From Betaproteobacteria bacterium (GTDB lineage Bacteria; Pseudomonadota; Gammaproteobacteria; Burkholderiales; SG8-41), in the NCBI GenBank assembly GCA_028291945.1, contig JAQGNH010000229.1, positions 1 to 64,000 of the forward strand: a DNA stretch of 64,000 nt, in the 5' to 3' direction. The position numbers and the translations under genes were made by a program. The notes below the pieces were generated by a model that made no database searches, was not told the origin of the DNA, and worked only from the letters and a program-made list of their open reading frames with translations. Shown in pieces: positions 36,253 through 45,683 of this stretch; the stretch's first letter is position 1; each line of letters opens with the position of its first letter.

Positions 36253-37763
36253 AGGTAGTTGTGGATCGCCCGCTATCTGGCACAATAGGTCCGACTCCAG
36301 GGGATTGGGGACCGGGCGTGACCTATCAAAACAAGCCGGACCTGCTGATCGTGGATGATGATCCGCTCATCACGGACACGCTTGATTTCGTGCTGAGCCG
36401 CGATTTCAGTGTCTACGTCGCCGAGTCGCGCGGCCAAGTCAAAAGCCTTCTTCGCCAGCTCGACGCACCGCCACAGCTCGCCCTCATCGATCTCGGGCTG
36501 CCACCTACACCCCACCGCCCCGACGAAGGATTTCGGCTGGTCACCGAGCTGATTGCGTACTCGCCGGGCATGAAGATCGTGGTGCTGTCTGGACAAAGCG
36601 AGGAAACAAACGCCCGGCACGCGCGCACGCTCGGCGCGGTCGAGTTCGTGCACAAACCCTGTGAACCCGACGCGCTGAGACAGCTGCTGAAGCACGCGCT
36701 GCAGTTGAACGATACCGAAGTCCTCGCAGCGTCCAAAGGGGGACTGCTTGGCAATAACGCCCTCGTCCACAAGTTGCGGCAGCAGATCAACCAGTTCGCG
36801 AACGCGCCATTTCCCGTGCTCATCGAAGGGGAGTCCGGCAGCGGCAAGGAGCTGGTCGCGCATGCGCTGCATTCGAAGAGCCACCGATCAACACGACCCT
36901 TTCTCGCGTTGAATTGCGCCGCCATCTCGCCTGCGCTGGTCGAGCCGACACTTTTTGGCTATGCGAAAGGCGCGTTCACCGGCGCGACAAGCTCCCGGCC
37001 CGGGTACTTCGAAGACGCGCATGCCTCAACTTTGTTTCTCGATGAAATCGGCGAGCTGCCACTGGAGTTGCAAGCCAAGTTGCTGCGCGTGCTGGAAAAT
37101 GGCGAATTCCAGCGTGTCGGTGAAACGCAGAGTCGCGTATCGAGCGCCCGGGTTATCGCGGCCACCAATCGCGACATGCGCCAGGAAATACGCAGTGGGC
37201 GTTTTCGCGCGGATCTTTACCACCGCCTATCGGTTTTTACTTTAAACGTGCCGCCGCTGCGCGAGCTCGGCGACGATAAGGCGCTGCTGCTCGATCACTT
37301 CCGCGAGTTCTATGCGCGACAGGCTGGAATTCGAGCCTTTGAACTGGATTCGCGCGCGATGGCGCTGTGGCTGAACTACGGGTTTCCAGGAAACGTTCGT
37401 GAGCTCAGGAACATCGTCATCCGGCTCACCACGAAGTGCCCCGGCCAGTCAGTAACCAGCGAGCAACTGCAAGCAGAGCTGGACATGGAGGCCTCGGATC
37501 TGGATACGGCGCTCTTACCGATCGAGGATTTCAGCGGTGTGCTCGATACGGCCAAGCGGCAGTTGCAGATGCAGAAGGTGTTTAATCTGGATCACACCCT
37601 CGAGCAATGGGAACGCGGGTATGTCGAGGCGGCGCTCGCAATAACCCAAGGGAATCTTACTCGCGCCGCCAAGCTCCTTGGGATCCATCGAACGACGCTC
37701 TACAGCCGCATGCAGAATTATGTCGACGTGGGGCAGCCGATCAAATCGTCGCTCTCGAGATGA
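36249..37763 (+). CDS. sigma-54-dependent response regulator (NtrC family)
   Basis: Two-component activator of RpoN promoters, 504 aa. Receiver domain (about 30-150): acidic pocket VDDDP, phospho-acceptor Asp in ALIDLGLP, and Lys in VHKPCEPD. AAA+ domain (about 165-400): Walker A EGESGSGKE, the sigma-54-contact motif GAFTGA, Walker B TLFLDEIG, and the R-finger region NRDMRQEIRSGRFRADLYHRL. C-terminal HTH (about 465-490): GNLTRAAKLLGIHRTTLYSRM. The start overlaps the ABC gene; a GTG at 36318 (MTYQNKPDLLIVDDD) is a shorter option. No kinase adjoins; the kinase at 51819 is the nearest. Confidence 0.92.
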   Translation: MKVVVDRPLSGTIGPTPGDWGPGVTYQNKPDLLIVDDDPLITDTLDFVLSRDFSVYVAESRGQVKSLLRQLDAPPQLALIDLGLPPTPHRPDEGFRLVTELIAYSPGMKIVVLSGQSEETNARHARTLGAVEFVHKPCEPDALRQLLKHALQLNDTEVLAASKGGLLGNNALVHKLRQQINQFANAPFPVLIEGESGSGKELVAHALHSKSHRSTRPFLALNCAAISPALVEPTLFGYAKGAFTGATSSRPGYFEDAHASTLFLDEIGELPLELQAKLLRVLENGEFQRVGETQSRVSSARVIAATNRDMRQEIRSGRFRADLYHRLSVFTLNVPPLRELGDDKALLLDHFREFYARQAGIRAFELDSRAMALWLNYGFPGNVRELRNIVIRLTTKCPGQSVTSEQLQAELDMEASDLDTALLPIEDFSGVLDTAKRQLQMQKVFNLDHTLEQWERGYVEAALAITQGNLTRAAKLLGIHRTTLYSRMQNYVDVGQPIKSSLSR

Positions 37764-37804
37764 AGGAGTAATGCGCTGACAGCAAATCGCTGACGCGCGA
37801 AACC

Positions 37805-39310
37805 ATGTATTACGAACATTTCGGACTGACTCAGGCGCCATTCAAGATCACGCCCAACACGGACTTCTTCTTCACTGGAGGGAACCGCGGGCCGGTGCTG
37901 GAAGCGCTGATCTATGCGATCACTCACGGTGAAGGCATCGTGAAAGTGAGCGGCGAAGTTGGTAGTGGCAAAACGATGTTGTGCAACATGCTGCAGAACC
38001 GTCTTGCGGACAACGTCGAGAGTGTGTACCTGGCCAATCCCAGTGTCGCCCCCGAGGAGGTCCTGCACGCGATCGCGTTCGAGTTGCAGCTGGGCGTCGA
38101 CCGTGCAGCGGATCGACTCGAGGTCATGCATGCCCTCCAAGACTATCTTGTGCAGCAGCACGCCGAAGGCAAGCGCGTCGTGGTGTTCATCGAGGAATCG
38201 CAAAGTATGCCGCTCGGCACCCTCGAGGAAATCAGGCTGCTGTCCAACCTCGAAACGCGTACTGACAAACTTTTGCAAATCGTATTATTTGGACAGCCGG
38301 AGCTCGACGAGATGCTCCGCCGGCCGGACATTCGCCAGCTGCGCGATCGCATTGCCCACAGTTTTCGCCTCGAGCCGCTCACTTGTGCAGAGGTCCGAGA
38401 GTACCTCACGTTCCGCATGAGGGCGGCGGGGTATCGGGGCCCGGAAATCTTTTCAACCCACGTCGTAAAACAGATCGCCGATGCTTCCAACGGTCTCACG
38501 CGCCGCGTCAACCTGATTGCCGATAAGGCTCTGCTGGCCGCTTTTTCCGAGAACACGCACACTATTCAGCCGAAGCACGTTCAGGCGGCTTTGCGCGACA
38601 GCGAGTTCAGCCCCCCCGTGCGTCGCTGGAAAATACCCATGCCGCACGCTTGGGTTGCGGTCGCATTGATGTTCGGGACGGTGCTCGGGGCGGTTCTGTT
38701 CGCAGCCTTCGGGACACGCTTCGACAATCACGGCGCTTCGCCCATCGCAGCTTTGACTGGGTCAGTCCTACCCGCCGAGCGAGCTGTGCTGCCCGGGGTC
38801 CCGCCAATGACAGCAGGCGAAAGGCAGGCTCCCGCAAACGCTCACGTCAGCCCTGACGTAGTTAGTGGGCCCTTACTTCTAAGCCCTCGGCGCGGCTCGC
38901 AGGCGCGCGAGGCGTCCGCTGCTAACCCGTCGGAAACCTTACATACACGAGGCGACGCCCATCCCGGCAACGACGTAATCGGTCGACGCCTCAACGCGAC
39001 GAAACGCTGGCTCGGCGGACGCTCAGAGGATCGATACAGCATTCAGTTGCTGGTGGCCAACAGCGAGGAACAGCTGAGAAATCACCTGAAGGATTTGCCA
39101 AAATTCATTGAAATTAATGATATTTATATGTACCGTGGTTTAGGCCAAGGGGGGGCTCGTCTCAATGTTTTATGGGGCTCATACGACACCCGCACCGCGG
39201 CCTTGGAGTCGTTAGACGAACTGCCGCCATCGCTGCGCGCGAATAGACCTTACGTGCGCACCGTAGAGAGCGTCCGCGCTGAGATGGAGAGGAACAGCGC
39301 CTCGAGATGA
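37805..39310 (+). CDS. MshM/ExeA-like AAA ATPase with C-terminal SPOR-like domain
   Basis: Inner-membrane ATPase thought to help place the secretin through the cell wall. MYYEHFGLTQAPFKITPNTDFFF is the classic MshM/ExeA start. Walker A is GEVGSGKTML, Walker B VVFIEESQSM, and the sensor region LQIVLFGQPELDEML. A transmembrane helix follows (about 280-305, HAWVAVALMFGTVLGAVLFA), then a Pro/Ala-rich linker, then a SPOR-like domain (about 412-490, YSIQLLVANSEEQLRNHL and VLWGSYDTRTAALESLDELP). The SPOR part would bind peptidoglycan, as ExeA does with its own wall-binding domain. First structural gene of the MSHA-like set, 42 bp after the regulator. Confidence 0.88.
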   Translation: MYYEHFGLTQAPFKITPNTDFFFTGGNRGPVLEALIYAITHGEGIVKVSGEVGSGKTMLCNMLQNRLADNVESVYLANPSVAPEEVLHAIAFELQLGVDRAADRLEVMHALQDYLVQQHAEGKRVVVFIEESQSMPLGTLEEIRLLSNLETRTDKLLQIVLFGQPELDEMLRRPDIRQLRDRIAHSFRLEPLTCAEVREYLTFRMRAAGYRGPEIFSTHVVKQIADASNGLTRRVNLIADKALLAAFSENTHTIQPKHVQAALRDSEFSPPVRRWKIPMPHAWVAVALMFGTVLGAVLFAAFGTRFDNHGASPIAALTGSVLPAERAVLPGVPPMTAGERQAPANAHVSPDVVSGPLLLSPRRGSQAREASAANPSETLHTRGDAHPGNDVIGRRLNATKRWLGGRSEDRYSIQLLVANSEEQLRNHLKDLPKFIEINDIYMYRGLGQGGARLNVLWGSYDTRTAALESLDELPPSLRANRPYVRTVESVRAEMERNSASR

Positions 39311-39360
39311 CCCGTTGAGCGGGCCCCTCGAGGCACTTTAAGCTCGACCAAGGGGAAAAG

Positions 39361-41238
39361 ATGCGATCCAGACTCGCCAGCAGCACGCGCCGCGAGGCGT
39401 CATACGCGATCAAGCCGGCTGGCTTAACTCATCTGCGCGTCGCCGTTCTGGTAGCGCTCCTAACTGGCGGATGTTCCCAAGTACGTCCTTACGTCCCCCC
39501 TTCGGAAGGGCACATCGCAGCGAAGGCTAAGCCGGAGGTTGAGCAGCGAATACCGGCCCCGGCGCGCGTCAGCAGTTTCGTTCCGCCACCGCAGCCGACA
39601 ATCAAGCCTCAGACCTATAGCGTGGTCGTCAACGAAGTGCCCGTCAAAGAGCTCCTGAACGCGCTGGCTCGGGATACGCGCCAGAACATAGACATTCATC
39701 CAGGTTTGCAGGGCCTCGTGAGTCTGAATGCGATCGACGAAACGCTGCCTGCCATCCTGGAGCGCATCGCGCGCCAGGTCAACATCCGCTTCCGGCAAGA
39801 AGGCAACACGATCGTCGTCGCGCCGGACACGCCGTACATGAAGTCGTATCGCGTCAATTACGTGAACGTCACACGCAACATCAGCTCGACGCTGAACGTA
39901 TCTGGAGAAGTCGGCAGCGGCGCCGTTGTTGGGGGCGCAGGTGGTGCCGGAGGGGGCGGTGTAGGCACGGGGGGCTCTCGTACCACTGTCACGAGCACGA
40001 CCAGCAACGATTTCTGGGAACAACTGCGTGACAACATCCGAGCGATACTGATTTCAACCGCCCGCGTCGCCGCAACAGCCGAAGACAAAGCGGCTCGTGC
40101 TGAAGAAGAAAAAGCCGCAAGGGAAGAAGCGCTCCGGCGCGCTGACGCGGTGTCGCGCGCCGGTCCCGGTGCCGCTGATCTCCTCAGGAGCGCCTTTCCG
40201 CAAAGCCTGCGGCCCGCAGCTTCCCTGCAGCAGACGGACACCGGCACAGACGTCATCATCAATCCCATCAGCGGCACGGTCAGCGTGCTAGGCACCGAGC
40301 GCCAGCAGCAGCTGATACAGCAGCACCTGGACAACATCACCAGTTCCGTTCAGCGCCAGGTTTTGATCGAAGCGACTATCGTGGAAGTAGTCCTGTCCGA
40401 CGCTTACCAGGGCGGGGTCAACTGGAGCCGGCTTGCGGTCAGCGGGGGCATCGCTATCACACAGACACTCCTGGGCGGCTTCGCTGGAGCAGCTAGCGCA
40501 GCCGGCGCAGCTGCCGGGAACTCCCTGACCGTGGGCTATCAGAATCCTCGATCGGACGTGGGGAACATCAGCGCTACCATTCAGCTATTGCAGGAGTTCG
40601 GCAATACGCGCGTGCTGTCGAGTCCGAAGGTCATGGCCATCAACAATCAGACCGCCTTGCTTAAAGTCGTCGACAACATCGTATATTTCGAAGTGCAGGC
40701 GCAGCAGGGATTGATCACCTCCAGCGGCACGCAAACGCCGCCCACTTTTACAAGCACGCCTCGGACAGTTGCAGTCGGGGTCGTGATGGGTGTGACGCCC
40801 CAGATCAACGAGGACGGCCGAGTGACGCTGACCGTGCGCCCGACGATATCGCGCCTGCTGCGTTTCACGAACGATCCGAACCCCAGCCTGTGCAACGAGG
40901 CGCGCACGAATTGCGTTGCCAACCCGGTTCCGGAGGTTCAAGTCAGGGAAATGGAGTCGGTCCTTCAGATCGCAACCGGCCAAACCGTGATTCTTGGCGG
41001 TCTCATGCAGGATGAAGCGAGCTTCAACCGCGAGCAGATTCCGATCGTGGGGAACGTCAAGGACGTAGGAGAGCTTTTCCGGTTTCGCAACGAACGGGTG
41101 CGTAAGACAGAGCTCGTTATTTTCCTGCGGCCTATCGTAATCACCAACCCTAGCCTCGACAGCGATGAGCTGAAGTTCTTCCAGCGTTTTCTGCCGCAGG
41201 TGGGCGGTGCGGCTACACGTACGGGGACGGCACCATGA
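39361..41238 (+). CDS. mshL: MSHA-type secretin MshL (GspD/PilQ family)
   Basis: Outer-membrane secretin, 625 aa, forming the gated pore of the pilus or T2SS. An N-terminal lipoprotein-like signal ends LVALLTGGC (Cys about 38). STN/N0 (KELLNALARDTRQNIDIHPGLQGLVSLNAIDETLPAILERIARQVNI) and N-domains follow. A Gly-rich linker (GGAGGAGGGGVGTGGS) sits at about 190-205. The secretin domain includes VLIEATIVEVVLSDAYQGGVNW and RVLSSPKVMAINNQTALLKV, VGVVMGVTPQINEDGRVTLTVRPT and TVILGGLMQDEA. AAGGGGA precedes the ATG. Overlaps the next gene by 4 bp. Confidence 0.94.
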   Translation: MRSRLASSTRREASYAIKPAGLTHLRVAVLVALLTGGCSQVRPYVPPSEGHIAAKAKPEVEQRIPAPARVSSFVPPPQPTIKPQTYSVVVNEVPVKELLNALARDTRQNIDIHPGLQGLVSLNAIDETLPAILERIARQVNIRFRQEGNTIVVAPDTPYMKSYRVNYVNVTRNISSTLNVSGEVGSGAVVGGAGGAGGGGVGTGGSRTTVTSTTSNDFWEQLRDNIRAILISTARVAATAEDKAARAEEEKAAREEALRRADAVSRAGPGAADLLRSAFPQSLRPAASLQQTDTGTDVIINPISGTVSVLGTERQQQLIQQHLDNITSSVQRQVLIEATIVEVVLSDAYQGGVNWSRLAVSGGIAITQTLLGGFAGAASAAGAAAGNSLTVGYQNPRSDVGNISATIQLLQEFGNTRVLSSPKVMAINNQTALLKVVDNIVYFEVQAQQGLITSSGTQTPPTFTSTPRTVAVGVVMGVTPQINEDGRVTLTVRPTISRLLRFTNDPNPSLCNEARTNCVANPVPEVQVREMESVLQIATGQTVILGGLMQDEASFNREQIPIVGNVKDVGELFRFRNERVRKTELVIFLRPIVITNPSLDSDELKFFQRFLPQVGGAATRTGTAP

Positions 41239-42749
41239 GCTTGCTGATCAAGGCGCTCGAACAAGCCGCGAAGGACAGGGATATCGCCAAAGGCGATCGC
41301 GCCTCGCCGTCCGCGACAGCTTCGTCAAGTGCCTCGCTAGAGCCCACGCTCGAGCCGCCACCACCCCCGCGAGGCGCACGTCCGCCTGAGGCGATGCCGC
41401 TTGCAAAACCGTCCGTCGAGACCGCGCCGCCTGCTGCTCGTGGGACAGCATCGCTCACGCTTGACGCGCCCGCAGCACCGCGCCGTACGACGCCCACTTC
41501 TGTCGCGCTCTCGCACATCGATGCCGAACAGCAACGTGCCCGTGCCGCAGCAGTAATGCAAGCCTCAGCACCATCCAGTCACGTCGTACTCACGTATTTG
41601 CGCGGCAATCCGGTCATCATGTTCGGCACGCTCGCCGGTCTCTTCGGAATCGGTTTCGGCATTTATGTGTACCTGCAGATTGCCCAGCCGGGACTATTCG
41701 TCCGCAACGAGGCGACAGGTGCGCAGCAAAGCAGCGGTCAATCGGTTTCAGCGCCGACGGGGCCCCAAGCGGCCCCCGCGACTGACGTGGCCATGTCCAC
41801 CGGAATACCAGCTGCTTCTGTTCCAGCCATGAGTCGAGTGGATGCGACTGCCAACCCGGTATCGGGGGCGGGCGCTATGTTGCCCGCCTCACCGGTGACA
41901 GGCCGCGTCGGCGCTGCATCGGCTGCGACAAGCAACCCTGCCCCAATCTCGACAGCGTCGATAATTGCCAGTGCAGATCCAGTGGCGGCGCACGGCTCTT
42001 CGGTCACGCGCGAACCGCCAGGCGCACGTGAAGACAATACACGACGCGAACCTGGCAGCTCCCCTATGAGATCGGAAGGTGCAAAGGGCGCTAAGGGACC
42101 TACGTTCGGACCGGCCGAGACAACGTCGAGCCGACGCGAACCGATCGCGGTGAATCCAACTACCACGCAGCCGCGGCTCAATCCTGCGCTTGCTCAGGCA
42201 TATACAGCGCTGCAAACGGGCAACATCGATGACGCACGCACGCTCTACACCAAGCTCAGCCAAAGCGAGCCCCTCAACGTCGATGCATTACTGGGTTTGG
42301 CGTACATCGCGGCGCAGCAGAACCGCAGCGAAGACGCGATGGCGCTATATCTGCGTATCCTGCAGATCAATCCCCGCCACGCAGCAGCACAGGCGGCCCT
42401 CATCGGATTGATGGGCAGGGCAGATCCTGTGGCATCCGAGACACGCCTGAAGCAGTTGATCGCGCGCGAGCCGTCCGCTTTCCTTCATTTTGTACTGGGC
42501 AACCTTTATGCAGACCAGTCGCTGTGGGCACAGGCACAGCAGGCGTACTTCCAGGCGCATACCCTCGAGCCTAACAATCCGGACTATGCGTATAACCTCG
42601 CGATCGGACTCGATCACCTGCGCCAGAACAAGCTTGCGCTGGGCTTTTATACCCGCGCAGAGCAACTCGCCACGTCGTCGACCCGGGCGAACTTCGATGT
42701 AGCGCACGCCCGCGAGCGCATAAACGTCCTCTCATCCCAGTCGGACTAG
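41235..42749 (+). CDS. MshN-like tetratricopeptide protein
   Basis: Inner-membrane TPR protein of 504 aa. The N-terminus MSLLIKALEQAAKDRDIAK is the usual start of MshN/ExeB-like proteins. A transmembrane helix is at about 118-140 (VIMFGTLAGLFGIGFGIYVYL), followed by a long low-complexity periplasmic linker (Ala/Pro/Thr/Ser rich to about 310). Five or so TPRs close the protein (LAQAYTALQTGNIDDARTLYTKLSQSEPLNVDALLGLAYIAAQQNRSEDAM, then NPDYAYNLAIGLDHL). In MSHA operons MshN lies between MshM and MshE, as here. The exact binding partner is unknown. Confidence 0.82.
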   Translation: MSLLIKALEQAAKDRDIAKGDRASPSATASSSASLEPTLEPPPPPRGARPPEAMPLAKPSVETAPPAARGTASLTLDAPAAPRRTTPTSVALSHIDAEQQRARAAAVMQASAPSSHVVLTYLRGNPVIMFGTLAGLFGIGFGIYVYLQIAQPGLFVRNEATGAQQSSGQSVSAPTGPQAAPATDVAMSTGIPAASVPAMSRVDATANPVSGAGAMLPASPVTGRVGAASAATSNPAPISTASIIASADPVAAHGSSVTREPPGAREDNTRREPGSSPMRSEGAKGAKGPTFGPAETTSSRREPIAVNPTTTQPRLNPALAQAYTALQTGNIDDARTLYTKLSQSEPLNVDALLGLAYIAAQQNRSEDAMALYLRILQINPRHAAAQAALIGLMGRADPVASETRLKQLIAREPSAFLHFVLGNLYADQSLWAQAQQAYFQAHTLEPNNPDYAYNLAIGLDHLRQNKLALGFYTRAEQLATSSTRANFDVAHARERINVLSSQSD

Positions 42750-42763
42750 CGAGCGGGCATCCT

Positions 42764-44467
42764 GTGGCGGAACAACGTAAGAAACTCCGGTTGGGCGAAC
42801 TGCTGATCCAGCAGAACATCATCACGACGGATCAGCTCGCAATCGCACTTGCCGAGCAGCGCCACAACAACATACCGCTCGGGCGGCTGCTGGTACGCCT
42901 CGGCTTTGTCACCGAGACCGCCATCCGCGACATCATGGCGCGCACGATCGGTCAAGAATCGATCGATCTGTCGCAGGTCGTAGCCGATCCGGAAGCATTG
43001 AGACTCGTTCCGCAAGAGTTCGCCCGTCGCAATCGCATACTGCCAATCGCCTTCCATACACGCGACCAGGTACTGACGGTTGCTACGACCGAGATATTCA
43101 ATGTCGTAGCAATGGACCAGCTGCGCGCGATGCTCGGAGCGCACTTAGAGATAAAAACTCAGCTTGCGGCTGAAGCGCAGCTTGAAGATTACATCGACCA
43201 GTTCTACGGCTACGAGCTCTCGGTCGACGGCATCCTAAAGGAGATTGAAACAGGAGAGATCGACTACGACAGCTTGCAGGTAGGTGGTGACGAATACACG
43301 CAACCGATGGTTCGGCTCGTGAATGCCTTGCTCGTGGATGCGGTCAAGCGTGGCGCCTCGGACATCCACTTCGAGCCCGAGTACGCATTCATGCGCGTGC
43401 GGTTCCGCATCGACGGCGTGCTTGAGACGGTGCGCAGCCTTCATAAGACTTACATGCCTGGTATCACGGTTCGCATAAAGGTCGTGAGCGACATGAACAT
43501 TGCGGAGACGAGAGCTCCGCAGGATGGACGGCTATCGCTCACGTTAAACGGCCGACCCGTCGACTTCCGCGTTTCAACCCAGCCAACGATCTATGGCGAG
43601 AACGTCGTTCTTCGCGTGCTCGACCGCGAGAAATCGATCATCAGTCTGGATCGCATGAATCTGCCCAAGGATGTGACGGACAGGCTCGCGATCATGCTCG
43701 CAAGACCCGAAGGCATCCTGATCGTCACAGGGCCTACCGGAAGTGGGAAAACGACCACGCTTTACTCGTTGCTCGCTCAGGTCAATGACGAGACAGTGAA
43801 CATCATGACGCTCGAAGACCCGGTCGAGTACCCTCTGACACTGATGAGGCAGACGTCCGTAAACGAAGTCGCCAGAATGGACTTCGCAAACGGGATCCGC
43901 TCAATCATGCGACAGGATCCTGACATCATTCTTGTCGGCGAAGTTCGCGACAAGGAAACTGCCGAAATGGCGTTTCGCGCGGCAATGACTGGCCATCAGG
44001 TATTTACCACCCTGCATACGAACTCAGCGCTCGGTGCGTTCCCACGCCTGCTCGACATCGGCATCCAGCCCGACATCATGGCGGGCAATATCATCGGCGT
44101 CGTCGCACAACGGCTGGTTCGCACCTTGTGCCCGCAGTGCAAGGAGGCGTACGAACCGAGTCGCGAGGAACGCGTCGTGTTAGGGGAATTCGCAAATCAG
44201 GAAACGCTGCTCCACCGGGCAGTTGGATGCAAACAGTGCGACAACAAAGGCTATCGGGGCCGCACGCCGGTGATGGAGCTGCTGGTGATCGATGGAGACA
44301 TGGATGAGCTCATTGCGCGCCGCTCAACGGCTAAAGAGTTGCGCACAGTCGCCATGGCAAAAGGATTCCGTCCGCTTGCCGACGCCGGAATCCAACGCGT
44401 ACTCGACGGCATCACGACGCTCGCGGAACTTGCACGCGCTGTGGACCTGACAGGACGCTACGCGTAA
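42764..44467 (+). CDS. mshE: MSHA-type assembly ATPase MshE (GspE/PilB family)
   Basis: Hexameric extension/secretion ATPase, 567 aa. The N-terminal MshEN-type region (KLRLGELLIQQNIITTDQLAIALAEQ, then LGRLLVRLGFVTETAI) is like the segment that binds c-di-GMP in MshE, though a conserved Gly of the first half is Asn. Walker A GPTGSGKTT, Asp box and Walker B DIILVGEVRDKETAEMAF, His box and a tetracysteine zinc module (CPQCKE and GCKQCDNKGYRG) are intact. GTG start at 42764, 14 bp after the TPR gene. Confidence 0.94.
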   Translation: MAEQRKKLRLGELLIQQNIITTDQLAIALAEQRHNNIPLGRLLVRLGFVTETAIRDIMARTIGQESIDLSQVVADPEALRLVPQEFARRNRILPIAFHTRDQVLTVATTEIFNVVAMDQLRAMLGAHLEIKTQLAAEAQLEDYIDQFYGYELSVDGILKEIETGEIDYDSLQVGGDEYTQPMVRLVNALLVDAVKRGASDIHFEPEYAFMRVRFRIDGVLETVRSLHKTYMPGITVRIKVVSDMNIAETRAPQDGRLSLTLNGRPVDFRVSTQPTIYGENVVLRVLDREKSIISLDRMNLPKDVTDRLAIMLARPEGILIVTGPTGSGKTTTLYSLLAQVNDETVNIMTLEDPVEYPLTLMRQTSVNEVARMDFANGIRSIMRQDPDIILVGEVRDKETAEMAFRAAMTGHQVFTTLHTNSALGAFPRLLDIGIQPDIMAGNIIGVVAQRLVRTLCPQCKEAYEPSREERVVLGEFANQETLLHRAVGCKQCDNKGYRGRTPVMELLVIDGDMDELIARRSTAKELRTVAMAKGFRPLADAGIQRVLDGITTLAELARAVDLTGRYA

Positions 44468-44470
44468 AAC

Positions 44471-45679
44471 ATGTCTGCCTTCGAATACAAGGCAGTCGAC
44501 AAGAGCGGGAGACCGGCCCGCGGCGGACTCGACGCCGTGAACGAGGCCGACCTCGAGCTGCGCCTGCGGCGGATGGGGCTCGATCTCATCACATGCAAGG
44601 CAGTGGATCGCAAGCTGTCCAGGCTTAGAGCTCGCGGCCGCATCACGCGGCAGGACCTGATCAACTTCTGCTTCGATGTGGAGCAGATGAGCCGTTCGGG
44701 GATCCCGATGCTCGATGGGCTGCGCGATTTGCGCAACACGATCGACAACCCACGGTTCCGCGAAACGCTCACCGTGATGATCGAGGATATGGAAGGCGGC
44801 AAAGTCCTCTCGCAGTGCATGGCCGCACACCCTGAGGTTTTCGACAAGGTCTTCGTGAGCCTGGTCCGTGCGGGCGAGCAGACTGGACGTATGCCAGAAG
44901 TTTTCCAGAGCCTTGCTGACTCGCTGAAATGGCAGGACGAGCTCGCGTCGCAGACGCGCCGCCTGCTGATCTATCCGTCCATGGTGATGCTCGTCGTGGC
45001 GGGCGTCGTCCTTTTTCTACTGATCTACCTCGTTCCGCAAGTGACCTCGCTCCTGAAGACGATGGGCATCGCACTGCCATTCCAGACACGCATGTTGATA
45101 GGTGCATCGAATCTCGTGCTGGACTGGTGGCCTCTGCTCTTTGGAGTGCCGATCGCGGCGATCGTCATTCTCAGTGCTGTCATCTCGCGCAATGCACGCA
45201 TGGAATATTTCTGGGACCGCGCCAAGTTACGTGCGCCGGTGGTGGGGGTCATCATCCAGAAAATCATCCTTGCACGTTTCGCAACCTTTTTCGCATTGAT
45301 GTATGAATCCGGCATCACCGTGCTCGACGCGATGCATACCAGTGAAGAAATTGTCGGTAACCGCGTCATTGCCGATGGCCTGATGCGTGCAGGACAGCAG
45401 GTGTCGGCGGGCGCCAGTCTTACCGAATGCTTTCACAATCTCGGGATCTTTCCGCCGCTGGTGATTCGCATGCTTCGCGTGGGAGAAAACACGGGCGCAC
45501 TGGACGTCGCGCTGAGAAACGTAAACTACTTCTACACTCGCGATGTGCGCGAATCGGTCGACAAAGCTTTGAAGCTGCTAGAACCGACTATCACCGTCCT
45601 GTTGGGTGCTGTGCTCGCTTTGATCATGTGGTCCGTGCTGTCACCCGTTTATGATGTTCTAGGCAAACTGAAGTTCTAG
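44471..45679 (+). CDS. mshG: MSHA-type inner-membrane platform protein MshG (PilC/GspF family)
   Basis: Platform protein on which the ATPase acts, 402 aa. Two repeated GspF domains (about 70-195 and 275-400), each with four-helix bundles: SRSGIPMLDGLRDLRNTI plus VFDKVFVSLVRAGEQTGRM, then MYESGITVLDAMHTSEEIVGNRV plus PPLVIRMLRVGENTGALDVAL. Three transmembrane helices (170-195, 220-245, 375-395). Starts 3 bp after mshE. Confidence 0.94.
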   Translation: MSAFEYKAVDKSGRPARGGLDAVNEADLELRLRRMGLDLITCKAVDRKLSRLRARGRITRQDLINFCFDVEQMSRSGIPMLDGLRDLRNTIDNPRFRETLTVMIEDMEGGKVLSQCMAAHPEVFDKVFVSLVRAGEQTGRMPEVFQSLADSLKWQDELASQTRRLLIYPSMVMLVVAGVVLFLLIYLVPQVTSLLKTMGIALPFQTRMLIGASNLVLDWWPLLFGVPIAAIVILSAVISRNARMEYFWDRAKLRAPVVGVIIQKIILARFATFFALMYESGITVLDAMHTSEEIVGNRVIADGLMRAGQQVSAGASLTECFHNLGIFPPLVIRMLRVGENTGALDVALRNVNYFYTRDVRESVDKALKLLEPTITVLLGAVLALIMWSVLSPVYDVLGKLKF

Positions 45680-45683
45680 CGCC

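Noticed and set aside
36281-36300. TGGCAC at 36286 region as a sigma-54 promoter for the response regulator
   Set aside because: The -24 half is good, but the base pair 10 bp on is not GC, and the site lies inside the possible coding start.
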